A stretch of DNA of 64,000 bases from Chryseosolibacter sp964551035 (GTDB lineage: Bacteria > Bacteroidota > Bacteroidia > Cytophagales > Cyclobacteriaceae): assembly GCA_964551035.1 (NCBI GenBank), contig CAZKBK010000016.1, positions 40,772 to 104,771 of the forward strand. The letters are read 5' to 3'. The position numbers and the translations under genes are program-made. Shown piece after piece: positions 16,701 through 25,431 of the stretch. Within the stretch, counting starts at the first letter, position 1; the number at the start of each line of letters is the position of its first letter. A model generated the notes under the pieces. It was not told the DNA's origin. It worked only from the letters and a program-made list of their open reading frames with translations, and did not search any database.

Positions 16701-17639
16701 ATGAGAACGAACGCCTGGGTATTGTCGCTCATCCTGATTGCACTCATTGCGTGCAATAAGAACGAAAAGCCATTGGATACGCCCGTATCGGGCTCTATTC
16801 GCATTGCTGCCGATGAGTCCCTTCGGCCACTCGTAGAAGCAGAGGTCGCCACCTTTGAAGGAATTTACACGCGCGCCGATCTGGATTGCGACTACGTCTC
16901 CGAAGCGGATGCCATCGACCTGCTGCTCAAAGACAGCGTGCGGCTCGCGGTTGTCACCAGAAGGTTTACAGATGAGGAGCGCGCCTATTTCAAGGAAATC
17001 AGGATTACCCCTACCGAATTCGATGTAGCCATTAGCGGCGTAGCGGTAATCCTCAACAACAGCAACCCGGATACCCTTTTGAAAATGGATGAAATAAAAG
17101 GGCTCCTGCGCGGCGAAATCAGCAATTGGGAGCAGTTGGACGGCCGGTCTCAGGATGGCATAGAGATTGTGTTTGATCACCCGAGTTCAGGATTGGTAAG
17201 GCATCTTAAAGACTCCGTTGCCTCAATCGAAACACTGCCGGACAACGTTTATGCGGCCAACAGCAATATGGGTGTTGTCGATTTTGTCGCGGAGAATCCG
17301 AACGCGCTCGGATTTATCGGTCTTGAATGGATCAGTGACAAGAACGATTCGCTGTCGAACAGTTTTCTAACGCGCGTTCGTGTGGCGGGAATTGCGGTGC
17401 ATGAAGACAGCGGATATTATCAGCCTTACCAGGCGTACCTCGCTTTAAAAAAGTACCCCTTGCCAAGAAGGGTCACCGTGCTGAGCCGCGAGGCGCGCGC
17501 GGGCCTCGGCCGCGGGTTCCTGAACTTCTTCGCCAGCGAAAGGGGCCAACGAATCGTCCTGAAGGCGGGGTTACTGCCTGTGACCATGCCCCTGCGCATC
17601 GTCAACGTGGACCCTTCAAATTTTGATATAGAAGAATAA
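16701..17639 (+). CDS. PstS-like phosphate-binding lipoprotein
   Basis: The 312-residue product has a lipoprotein signal with lipobox LIAC (Cys18). The rest fits a PstS-type periplasmic binding protein: GSIRIAADESLRPLVEAE at the start, then RGEISNWEQL, the HPSSGLVRHLKDS ligand loop and GFIGLEW. Classical PstS delivers phosphate to PstCAB, but no permease or ATPase gene lies here; it stands in the exb/tonB transcript. Ligand and partner are therefore open. An association with a TonB-dependent import route is an inference from gene order alone. Confidence 0.82.
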   Translation: MRTNAWVLSLILIALIACNKNEKPLDTPVSGSIRIAADESLRPLVEAEVATFEGIYTRADLDCDYVSEADAIDLLLKDSVRLAVVTRRFTDEERAYFKEIRITPTEFDVAISGVAVILNNSNPDTLLKMDEIKGLLRGEISNWEQLDGRSQDGIEIVFDHPSSGLVRHLKDSVASIETLPDNVYAANSNMGVVDFVAENPNALGFIGLEWISDKNDSLSNSFLTRVRVAGIAVHEDSGYYQPYQAYLALKKYPLPRRVTVLSREARAGLGRGFLNFFASERGQRIVLKAGLLPVTMPLRIVNVDPSNFDIEE

Positions 17640-17705
17640 ACAACGATTCTTTAGATAAAAAACACGGATTTGTAAACCCGGCGTGTTAATTTTAAAACCC
17701 GAAAA

Positions 17706-19418
17706 ATGATCTTTAACAAAAAACAAAGTGATATGAATTCGTTCCAAGCAGGGTGGTTGCCTGCAAAGGCTTCCGCACCTTACCCTGGAAAGCGCCTTCT
17801 CGCGATCGCTCTTCTTGTGCTTGTAGGCGGATCTGCGGCATTCGCACAATCCCCCGAGGTACGGAAAGCCTTCCGGTTTTTCCACATTGAGCAACCCTCA
17901 AAAGGAATGAGCGCCCTGCAGGAGCTCGTCAAGTCGAATCCCGAAAACTCCAGCTATCACTACTATCTCGGACTGGCGCAGCTTCAATCCGGAGACCTTG
18001 AGCAGGCAATGGCTAACTTCAACAAGGGTATCGAACTCGACAAGCGCGACGGCCTCAACTACGCGGGCAAAGGCCATGCATATCTGCTCGAGAAAAAGCC
18101 GGCGATGGCCAGGGAGCAATTCGATCTGGCCTTGAAATATTCCCGTTCGAAGGACGCGAATGTCATGAAGGCCATCGGACGCGCTTACCTTACCGATACG
18201 AAATACCTGCTCGACGCGATCAGCATGCTGGAACAGGCAAAGGCAGCTGACGGAAGTGATCCGGAAACCCATATCCTTCTCGGGGACGCCTTGTTGATCC
18301 AAAATCCGCAGCAGGGTGGCCCGGCAATCAGTTCCTATGAGCGGGCGGCATCGGCAGACCCTAAATCGGGGACCCCTCATTACAAGATCGGCCGCATCTG
18401 GCAACAGGCGCGCGGCGTCGAAAATGCCATCGCCGCTTTCCAGCGCGCGATCGAGGCCGACCCTGAATATGCCCCCGCATACCATCAGCTTGGGGAATTA
18501 TACTACAAGGAAAAGCAATACGACAAAGCCGTGGCGGCCTATGACAAGTATTTGCCGCTAACCGAGAACCCCGGCAACGCCAGGTTCCAGCAGGCCTTCT
18601 TCCTCTTTATGGCTAAAAAATACGACAAGGCCAACAAGATATTCCAGGAAGTGGTTAACAAGCCTGAAGTACCGGTGGTCGCACTCAAGTATTATGCTTA
18701 CTCGCTGACCGTCGCTGAAAAGCAAGACGAGGCGCTGAAAGTATTCCAGCAGTATTTTGACAAAGCCAAACAGGAAGACATTCAGGCATCGGACTTCGAA
18801 TATTACGGTAAACTGCAGTTGTCGATGGAAACACCCGAAGGCGATTCCATCGCCAACGAATACTTCGAAAAAAGTCTGGTCCTTGATTCAGCCCAGGTCG
18901 ATGTATTGACCCTCCATGCCGAAACTTATAAGGATCGCAAACTTTACGGTAAGGCAGCCGAAACCTACGAACGCCTTGCAGCGGTTCGGGAAAACCCGTT
19001 GACGCAGGATATCTGGAACGTGGGGATCAACTACTTCCTCGACGAGCAATGGGTGAAGGCCGACAGCGCCTTGACCATTGTAACCAAAGAAGCGCCTAAT
19101 ATGCTCTATGGCCCGTTGTACGCTGCCAGGGCACGCAGGCAGATCGACTCAACCGGCGCGCTGGCGTTACCCAACCCCATGTATGATACGTTCATCGCGC
19201 AAGCCGTGGAGGACACCACAAAGTGGAAAAAGGAACTCATTGAAGCCTATGGATACTTCGGAAGTTATTTTATCAACATCAAACCCGACATCCCGAAGGC
19301 CAAGGGCTACTTCAATAAGATTCTGAAGCTCGATCCCCAGCATCCTGAGGCCCGCCAGGCCATAGATGCCATCAACGAAGCTGCGCAACCCCAACAGCGA
19401 ACACGGGGTGGAAAATAA
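17706..19418 (+). CDS. Exported tetratricopeptide-repeat protein (570 aa)
   Basis: The product carries an internal hydrophobic signal (KRLLAIALLVLVGGSAAFAQ) after a polar stretch; a second ATG at 17733 would shorten this leader and cannot be excluded. After it come many TPR units through to the C-terminus, such as SSYHYYLGLAQLQSGDLEQA and YAPAYHQLGELYYKEKQYDKA. TPR arrays serve protein binding; this one probably acts in the periplasm. It is the last gene in the exb/tonB series and is followed immediately by a strong terminator, which supports a single long operon. Confidence 0.85.
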   Translation: MIFNKKQSDMNSFQAGWLPAKASAPYPGKRLLAIALLVLVGGSAAFAQSPEVRKAFRFFHIEQPSKGMSALQELVKSNPENSSYHYYLGLAQLQSGDLEQAMANFNKGIELDKRDGLNYAGKGHAYLLEKKPAMAREQFDLALKYSRSKDANVMKAIGRAYLTDTKYLLDAISMLEQAKAADGSDPETHILLGDALLIQNPQQGGPAISSYERAASADPKSGTPHYKIGRIWQQARGVENAIAAFQRAIEADPEYAPAYHQLGELYYKEKQYDKAVAAYDKYLPLTENPGNARFQQAFFLFMAKKYDKANKIFQEVVNKPEVPVVALKYYAYSLTVAEKQDEALKVFQQYFDKAKQEDIQASDFEYYGKLQLSMETPEGDSIANEYFEKSLVLDSAQVDVLTLHAETYKDRKLYGKAAETYERLAAVRENPLTQDIWNVGINYFLDEQWVKADSALTIVTKEAPNMLYGPLYAARARRQIDSTGALALPNPMYDTFIAQAVEDTTKWKKELIEAYGYFGSYFINIKPDIPKAKGYFNKILKLDPQHPEARQAIDAINEAAQPQQRTRGGK

Positions 19419-19422
19419 CGTG

Positions 19423-19446
19423 AAAGGGGCCAGGGCCCCTTTTTTT
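19423..19446 (+). terminator. Terminator of the exb/tonB operon
   Basis: GGGG(CC)...(GG)CCCC forms a GC-only stem just after the TPR gene stop codon, followed by seven T residues. The minus-strand reading lacks a long T run, so it probably acts mainly on the plus strand. Confidence 0.8.
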
Positions 19447-19466
19447 ATTCCTTCGTTATCCAAAAG

Positions 19467-20759
19467 TCAGCCCAGAACGGTAAGGGCGTTCGCATGCGCA
19501 TTCACAATCTTTCCGATGATTTCATCATTGATCTGCGTTGAGATGAACATCGCTTCGAACTGCGATGGCGCAAGGTAGATCCCCTGCTTCAGCATGGCCT
19601 GGAAGTACCGCCCAAAACGCGCGGTATCCGAGCCTCTAGCGCTGTTGAAATCCGTTACATCTTGATCGGTGAAGAAGAGGGTGAACATCGACCCAACGCG
19701 GTTAATGGTAAACGAGAACCCCGCATTCCCGGTCTCCGCTTCCAACCTTTCAACGAGTTTGGCTGACGTCGTTTCGAGTGCCTCATACACCTTCGGATGC
19801 TCGTTGAGGTAAGTGAGCATGGCCAATCCGGCTGCCATCGCCAGGGGATTTCCCGACAGCGTTCCGGCCTGATAGATCGGTCCCGCCGGCGAAACGTGGT
19901 CCATGATTTCCCGCGATCCGCCGTAGGCGCCAACGGGAAGGCCGCCGCCGATGATTTTACCGAGGGTACAGAGGTCAGGGATTACGCCATAACGCTCCTG
20001 CGCGCCGCCCCGTGCCAGGCGAAAGCCGGTCATCACCTCGTCGAAGATGAGAACAATCCCGTGCTTCGTACTCAGTTGCCGCAGTCCCTGTAAATAGCCA
20101 TCCCCAGGTGGAACACATCCCATATTGCCTGCGACCGGCTCAAGAATGATCGCCGCAATTTCTCCTGCATTCTTTTCAACCAGGGTCTCAATGGCCGCAA
20201 GATCGTTGAAAGGCGCTACCAGCGTGTCTTTCGCCGTTCCGGGTGTAACCCCCGGACTGTCGGGATGTCCAAGGGTGAGCGCCCCGCTGCCCGCGGCGAT
20301 GAGAAACGAATCGCCGTGACCATGATAGCAGCCTTCCATTTTAATGATCTTGTTCCTTCCGGTAAACCCCCGCGCCACGCGAATGGCGGACATTGTCGCT
20401 TCAGTACCTGAATTCACCATCCGTACTTTTTCCACGCACGGGACCATGTCGCAAATAAGCTCGGCCATCTCCACCTCGCGGGCCGTTGGCGCGCCGAATG
20501 ACGGAGACCCCGCAACGGCAAACCGCACAGCGTCTGCAATGAGCGGGTGCGCATGGCCCAGCAACATCGGTCCCCAGGAATTGATAAGATCGACATAGGC
20601 ATTGCCATCCTCGTCGTAGAGCCAGGCACCCTGTCCGCGTTGAATGAAGACCGGGTTACCGCCGACCGCACGAAATGCGCGCACGGGAGAGTTTACACCG
20701 CCCGGAATGACCTGCTTTGCGCGCTCAAATAAGGAGGCGCTCTTGGAGTGTGCGTTCAT
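19467..20759 (-). CDS. hemL: Glutamate-1-semialdehyde 2,1-aminomutase
   Basis: HemL makes 5-aminolevulinate for haem synthesis. The 430-residue length is normal. The PLP-binding lysine is K268 in TLGKIIGGGLPVGAYGG; other marks are QVIPGGVNSPVRAF near the N-terminus, MVNSGTEATMSAIRVARG, CYHGHGDSF and IFDEVMTGFR. It lies seven bases after the TPR/periplasmic-binding gene and is probably the last gene of the guaA unit. No other haem gene is in the window. Confidence 0.97.
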   Translation of the reverse strand: MNAHSKSASLFERAKQVIPGGVNSPVRAFRAVGGNPVFIQRGQGAWLYDEDGNAYVDLINSWGPMLLGHAHPLIADAVRFAVAGSPSFGAPTAREVEMAELICDMVPCVEKVRMVNSGTEATMSAIRVARGFTGRNKIIKMEGCYHGHGDSFLIAAGSGALTLGHPDSPGVTPGTAKDTLVAPFNDLAAIETLVEKNAGEIAAIILEPVAGNMGCVPPGDGYLQGLRQLSTKHGIVLIFDEVMTGFRLARGGAQERYGVIPDLCTLGKIIGGGLPVGAYGGSREIMDHVSPAGPIYQAGTLSGNPLAMAAGLAMLTYLNEHPKVYEALETTSAKLVERLEAETGNAGFSFTINRVGSMFTLFFTDQDVTDFNSARGSDTARFGRYFQAMLKQGIYLAPSQFEAMFISTQINDEIIGKIVNAHANALTVLG

Positions 20760-20766
20760 GAGAATG

Positions 20767-22479
20767 TCAGAGTTTGTCTACCAACGTGAACTTCCCTTCC
20801 ATCATACCGATGAAGGGAACCAACTGGTTGTCGCGGCTGTATTCAAAGCGGAAACCTTCACCGAGAAATCCGGGAACATCACCCGCCTCGTTCAAGCCCT
20901 GTTGAAAGTAGACACCATGGTCGTGGAGCTGGTGGCCGACAAACAGCATCAGTTCGTAGCCCATGCGCGCCACGTTGCTCGCTTTACGCCCATAGCGATG
21001 AAGAAAGGCTTCGTAAAAGCGTTTGTATTCAGGTTGGTCCGGATCAGCAAAATTAGGGGCCGCGAGGCGGATCCCGAGGCTCTCGTACCGCTCGGGGTCG
21101 ATGGCATTGTCGTCGATCCATTTTTCGGTCCCAACAACAAGAATGGAGTCGTTCCGCGCTTCAACAGCACCAACAACTTTCGTATAAATGACCGGGTCAT
21201 CGGTGGCAACAAAAATACAGTCGATGCTATCCTTCTTCAGCGTAAACTCCGTAGGATAGTTGAATTCGTCAAATTCCGTTGCGGTCGTCAGAATTTCATT
21301 GATGATCCTTGACTCTGAGGGTATGACCCTTTCAAAGTGGATCACGTTGATGCCGTTCTGAACCGCCCGCTGCATGAAGCTGAACGCCAGCACAGAATCC
21401 TGTTTACCCGGCCCCAGGAAAACAAAGCATCTCTTTTGCATTGTGTCCTTTGCTATAAAGTCGGCCGACTTGACACCCAGTGTCTGCGAGGAAGGCTGAA
21501 ATAAAAATGAATGCGGGTTTTCGCCGATCACGTCGAGGCTCCGCGAAAACGGATGGATGACGTTGATCTGCTGCGCCTCGGAAAATTCCTTGACAACGGC
21601 GCTTTCATCAAGGAAAAGAGGACCGATGATCAGATCGGTTGCCCGGAGTTCCTCGGTGCCGAGCAGCGCCTCCAGCTTTTCGCTGCTGCGTTCGGTGTCG
21701 TAGGCGCGCAGGCTGATGTCAATCCCCTTGCTCGTCAGCGTATCCAGCGCGAGTTTCATTCCTTCATAGAAGTCGAGTATTACCTGGTTTCGCTTTCTAC
21801 CCGGCGTGGGCTCCAATGTCCGAAGGTCAAAAGGCATCATCAATGAGACCGCATAACGATCCTTGTACACCGTCTTCGGCGCTTCCGGAATAAATTCGGC
21901 CCGTTCAAATTCGAATCGATCGATGATTTCCTCCAACTGCGCACGCGATTCCGGGTCGCCGAGGCTGCGCTCAAGGACGTTGGCCAGTGTTCGGGCGACA
22001 ACAGAATCCCTCGGATAATCCTCCAACATCATGCGGAGGGTTTCCGCGTCGGTGATCTTCACGAGGTAAGCTGCCTTCAAGGCTTCGATGTCTTCCGCGA
22101 ACGCCTTATTATCGATTGCCTTCAGGATACGCATGCCTTGAAAGTAATCGCCGTTATCGAGGTGTATTCGGGCTAGCCAGAAATTCACTTCGTTCATCTT
22201 TTCCCACTCGGGATGCACCGTGCTGATCTGGGTGAGCATATCCCTGGCGACAGCCAGATAACCCTGGCGATAAGCCGAAATGGCATAGTAAAACGATGCG
22301 TACTCCGCATAAGGGTTGTTCTGGTCGTAGGGTATCAATGGTTTGAAACTCTCCATGGCCAGGTTGTACTTGCCCTGCGCAAACAACTCCTTCGCGTTCG
22401 CGTACTGGGTGCTGTAGTCAATCTGCGCAACGACATGCCCTGCCAACAAAACGAAATAACAAACCAGGATATTCTTCAT
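20767..22479 (-). CDS. TPR plus type I periplasmic-binding-domain protein (LpoA-like layout)
   Basis: The start at 22479 is chosen because MKNILVCYFVLLAGHVVAQ is a clean signal peptide and a longer frame would overlap guaA. The 570-residue product has TPR-like helices (about 20-200: YANAKELFAQGKYNLAMESF, ARIHLDNGDYFQGMRIL) followed by a leucine/branched-amino-acid-binding-type periplasmic domain (about 210-560: YAVSLMMPFD, ATDLIIGPLF, FVFLGPG). This order recalls E. coli LpoA, an activator of a peptidoglycan synthase. No ABC permease is nearby, so transport is doubtful. It lies 25 bases after guaA and 7 bases before hemL. Confidence 0.82.
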   Translation of the reverse strand: MKNILVCYFVLLAGHVVAQIDYSTQYANAKELFAQGKYNLAMESFKPLIPYDQNNPYAEYASFYYAISAYRQGYLAVARDMLTQISTVHPEWEKMNEVNFWLARIHLDNGDYFQGMRILKAIDNKAFAEDIEALKAAYLVKITDAETLRMMLEDYPRDSVVARTLANVLERSLGDPESRAQLEEIIDRFEFERAEFIPEAPKTVYKDRYAVSLMMPFDLRTLEPTPGRKRNQVILDFYEGMKLALDTLTSKGIDISLRAYDTERSSEKLEALLGTEELRATDLIIGPLFLDESAVVKEFSEAQQINVIHPFSRSLDVIGENPHSFLFQPSSQTLGVKSADFIAKDTMQKRCFVFLGPGKQDSVLAFSFMQRAVQNGINVIHFERVIPSESRIINEILTTATEFDEFNYPTEFTLKKDSIDCIFVATDDPVIYTKVVGAVEARNDSILVVGTEKWIDDNAIDPERYESLGIRLAAPNFADPDQPEYKRFYEAFLHRYGRKASNVARMGYELMLFVGHQLHDHGVYFQQGLNEAGDVPGFLGEGFRFEYSRDNQLVPFIGMMEGKFTLVDKL

Positions 22480-22504
22480 CTTCTTCAAGCTAGCGTTATC
22501 TGAA

Positions 22505-24031
22505 CTATTCCCATTCGATGGTGGCCGGCGGTTTGGAACTGATATCATAAACCACGCGGTTGACACCTTTTACACGGTTGATAATATCGCTCGATACCTC
22601 AGCGAGAAACTCATAAGGGAGGTGCGCCCAATCCGCGGTCATACCATCCGTGCTCGTCACGGCGCGCAGGCTCACCACGCGTTCATAGGTACGCTCATCT
22701 CCCATCACACCCACCGACTGCAATGGCGTGAGGATTGCGCCGGCCTGCCATACCTTATCATAAAGGCCGTGGGTTCTCAGGCCGCTGATAAATATGTCGT
22801 CGACTTCCTGCAAGACCTGCACCTTCTCCGGCGTAATATCACCCAGGATCCGGATACCCAGTCCGGGACCGGGAAAGGGGTGCCTGCCCAGGATGGCAGG
22901 GTCGATGTTCAGCGTCTTGCCGACCACCCGCACTTCGTCTTTGAAAAGGGTATTCAAGGGTTCCACCACCTTGAGTTTCATGGTCTCCGGAAGCCCGCCG
23001 ACGTTGTGGTGCGACTTGATCGTAGCAGAGGGTCCTTTCACCGACACGGATTCTATCACGTCGGGATAAATGGTCCCCTGTCCCAACCATTTGACCGCTG
23101 ATATTTTGTGCGCTTCCTGATCAAAGACGTCGATGAACGTCTTGCCAATCGCCTTCCGCTTGGCCTCAGGGTCGACGAGGCCGTTCAGGGCGCGGTAGAA
23201 CTGCTCGCGCGCATCGACGCCCTGGATGTTGAGGCCCATATGACGGTAAGACTCAAGAACCTGGCCAAACTCGTTCTTGCGCAACAATCCATTGTCGACA
23301 AAGATGCAATGGAGGTTGGCGCCAATGGCCCTGTGAATAAGGGTTGCCGCCACGGTGGAATCGACGCCGCCGGACAGGGCCATCACCACCTTATCGCCAC
23401 CAAGCTTTTCCCTGAGGCCGGCGATGGTGGACTCCACGAACTGGTCGGGCGTCCAATCCTGCGAGCACCCGCAAATATGCACCACGAAATTACGCAGGAG
23501 GTTCTTGCCCTCGGTGGTGTGGGTTACCTCAGGATGAAACTGAATGCCGTACACCTCCTTGCCGCGCACCTTAAATGCTGCCACCGCCACGGATGACGTG
23601 CCGGCGATAATCTCAAAGTCTTCCGGCACTTCCGCGATGGTGTCGGCGTGCGACATCCAAACCTGAGACTCGAGGGAAATTTCCTTCAGCAGGTTGCTGT
23701 GGTGGTCGACCGTCGACAGACGGGCCCTTCCATATTCGCGCGTATGCGACGGCAAAACCCTTCCTCCGCGCTTTTGAGCGATAAGTTGGGCGCCATAACA
23801 CACGCCCAGAACGGGCACCTTGGTGAGCATTGACAGGTCTACATCGGGCGCGCCCTCATCCCGTACCGAACACGGGCTTCCGGAAAGAATGACACCGCGG
23901 ATGTCACTGCTGAGGGGCGGTATTTTGTTGAAGGGCTGGATTTCGCAATACACATTAAGTTCTCTTACCCGGCGGGCGATCAACTGCGTATACTGGGAGC
24001 CGAAATCCAGAATCAGGATTTGTTGGGACAT
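22505..24031 (-). CDS. guaA: GMP synthase (glutamine-hydrolysing)
   Basis: GuaA converts XMP to GMP. The 508-residue protein has the glutamine amidotransferase domain first (residues 5-190) with catalytic Cys78 in GVCYGAQ and His166/Glu168 in FHPE. The PP-loop ATP pyrophosphatase domain follows, with SGGVDS at 220-225, and the C-terminal dimerisation domain ends in PPATIEWE. All key residues are present. It is first in a three-gene minus-strand unit. Its promoter box is so close to the start codon that the mRNA may be leaderless. Confidence 0.97.
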   Translation of the reverse strand: MSQQILILDFGSQYTQLIARRVRELNVYCEIQPFNKIPPLSSDIRGVILSGSPCSVRDEGAPDVDLSMLTKVPVLGVCYGAQLIAQKRGGRVLPSHTREYGRARLSTVDHHSNLLKEISLESQVWMSHADTIAEVPEDFEIIAGTSSVAVAAFKVRGKEVYGIQFHPEVTHTTEGKNLLRNFVVHICGCSQDWTPDQFVESTIAGLREKLGGDKVVMALSGGVDSTVAATLIHRAIGANLHCIFVDNGLLRKNEFGQVLESYRHMGLNIQGVDAREQFYRALNGLVDPEAKRKAIGKTFIDVFDQEAHKISAVKWLGQGTIYPDVIESVSVKGPSATIKSHHNVGGLPETMKLKVVEPLNTLFKDEVRVVGKTLNIDPAILGRHPFPGPGLGIRILGDITPEKVQVLQEVDDIFISGLRTHGLYDKVWQAGAILTPLQSVGVMGDERTYERVVSLRAVTSTDGMTADWAHLPYEFLAEVSSDIINRVKGVNRVVYDISSKPPATIEWE

Positions 24032-24035
24032 GGTG

Positions 24036-24063
24036 CAAAGATAACAGAACGCCAGCGCCTCAA
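24036..24063 (-). promoter_or_regulatory. Promoter of guaA with -33 TTG and perfect -7 box
   Basis: On the minus strand TTG (24063-24061) is followed after 17 bases by TATCTTTG (24043-24036), a perfect TAnnTTTG. The ATG begins only four bases later. Confidence 0.6.
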
Positions 24064-24111
24064 TTAGCCGGACAAAAAAAATTTATGTCTTTGAAAACGA
24101 GGGTATTGCGA

Positions 24112-24726
24112 TCAATCCCAAAACATCAGCCCGAGCTGGAATCCCACGGCGTTGAAGTTGTTGTAGTCAAAGTTTTCGCTGCGATTGGTGGAGAAGTCGT
24201 AATGCACCGCCGCCATGATGCCCATGCCCCTGCGCCGGCCAAACCTCAGCGAAATGCCAGCCTCCGGTCTCGCGATAAAACCCCATGCGCGGTCGCGCTC
24301 GTCATAGATATTGTAAAACCTTACGTACTCATTCATATTGGCGCCGAGGCCAAGTCCACCATAGGCAACGAGCGTCTCATTCTCATTCAGATAGCGATTG
24401 TACTGGCCACTAAGGACAGCTGACCCGGCGTAGAGGTAATTGAAGTAGTCGGTGGTAACCGCTCCCGTTGGATTGGTGATCGTCACAGCGGGAAAGTACT
24501 GGTCGAATGCCGCGGACGTCACATCAAGGCCGACTGATACCGCCGGTGTGATAAATACCCTGTAGCCGGCCTTCACACCGCGCGTACTCGTGTTGCCAAT
24601 CCACTCCCGCGAGGAGAGCGGTACGTTCGCGTCCCAGGCGAGATAGAAATATTTTTCCTGCGCGAACACCGCCTCTGCGGCGAAAACCAGCGGGAGCAAG
24701 ATGGTGAACTTTAGCCCTTTCATCAT
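24112..24726 (-). CDS. Outer-membrane beta-barrel protein (204 aa)
   Basis: A signal peptide (LKFTILLPLVFAAEAVFAQ) is followed by a chain with barrel-like alternation: KAGYRVFITPAVSVGLDVTS, VLSGQYNRYLNEN, VAYGGLGLGANMNEYV, WGFIARPEAGISLRFG and a final FQLGLMF. These fit the small OmpW/OmpX-type barrels of Bacteroidota, without a clear named family. Its start overlaps the stop of the DUF4136 gene (ATGA), so the two are co-translated; an adjacent second ATG is equally possible as start. Confidence 0.75.
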   Translation of the reverse strand: MMKGLKFTILLPLVFAAEAVFAQEKYFYLAWDANVPLSSREWIGNTSTRGVKAGYRVFITPAVSVGLDVTSAAFDQYFPAVTITNPTGAVTTDYFNYLYAGSAVLSGQYNRYLNENETLVAYGGLGLGANMNEYVRFYNIYDERDRAWGFIARPEAGISLRFGRRRGMGIMAAVHYDFSTNRSENFDYNNFNAVGFQLGLMFWD

Positions 24727-25361
24727 TGCCGGAGATAAGGTGATTGATCGAAAGCCTGCCCGATGGCCCGTTCGGTTTGAGGTACCAGGTCAAGCGTGCT
24801 GTAAAGGTCTCCCATGAAGGAGCTCCATATCACCTTCACCTCATTATTCCCATTCTTGTTCTTCAGGTCGACGATTTCAACAATCAGCACACCGGTATTG
24901 TACGCATAGGTGTTCACATAAGGCGGATAGTATCCGCCTCCGTAGCCGTAGTAGCCGGGATAGTAGTATCCGGGGTATCCATAAAAATCGGGGTAAACCA
25001 CGCTCTGGAAAATATTGAGGTCATTGACGACGGCGACGTTCACGCCGAGGTCCGGGTCCTGTGATTTATCGGTCTCGACGTAACCTGCCGCATTCAAATG
25101 GGTTCTCAACGCGGTCAATACCGGACGCGGGAAATTCGTCTGTGCACTCTGAATGATCGTTGTGTCGTTGGAGTTGTTGGATATGAAGCCAATGGTGTCC
25201 GTCGGGATGGCATAAGTCACATAGGACGAAAAGTCGGCCTCCGGATCGAAATTCGTGACTACGACCAGGTCGTCGACGAGGGAGGCGGCGTCCGGCTCCG
25301 GATAACATCCACTGGCGAAAATGAGAACGGCCAAACAGCCGCAGGCGACAATCTTCTTCAT
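24723..25361 (-). CDS. DUF4136 lipoprotein
   Basis: The start at 25361 gives MKKIVACGCLAVLIFASGC, a lipoprotein signal with lipobox FASGC. The 212-residue product fits the DUF4136 family: DFSSYVTYAIP near residue 50, LRTHLNAAGYVE and the C-terminal EVKVIWSSFMGDL. A tyrosine-, proline- and glycine-rich stretch (about 130-155, e.g. YPGYYYPGYYGYGGG) is a common feature in this family. The function is unknown; it is probably anchored in the periplasm or outer membrane. It is coupled to the beta-barrel gene downstream, so the two may act together. Confidence 0.82.
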   Translation of the reverse strand: MKKIVACGCLAVLIFASGCYPEPDAASLVDDLVVVTNFDPEADFSSYVTYAIPTDTIGFISNNSNDTTIIQSAQTNFPRPVLTALRTHLNAAGYVETDKSQDPDLGVNVAVVNDLNIFQSVVYPDFYGYPGYYYPGYYGYGGGYYPPYVNTYAYNTGVLIVEIVDLKNKNGNNEVKVIWSSFMGDLYSTLDLVPQTERAIGQAFDQSPYLRQ

Positions 25362-25431
25362 ATTGTTGTAACGGTTGCTGATGAACAAAAATTGTACCTC
25401 TTGTACAACACAACGAGCTTCCAAAATCGCA

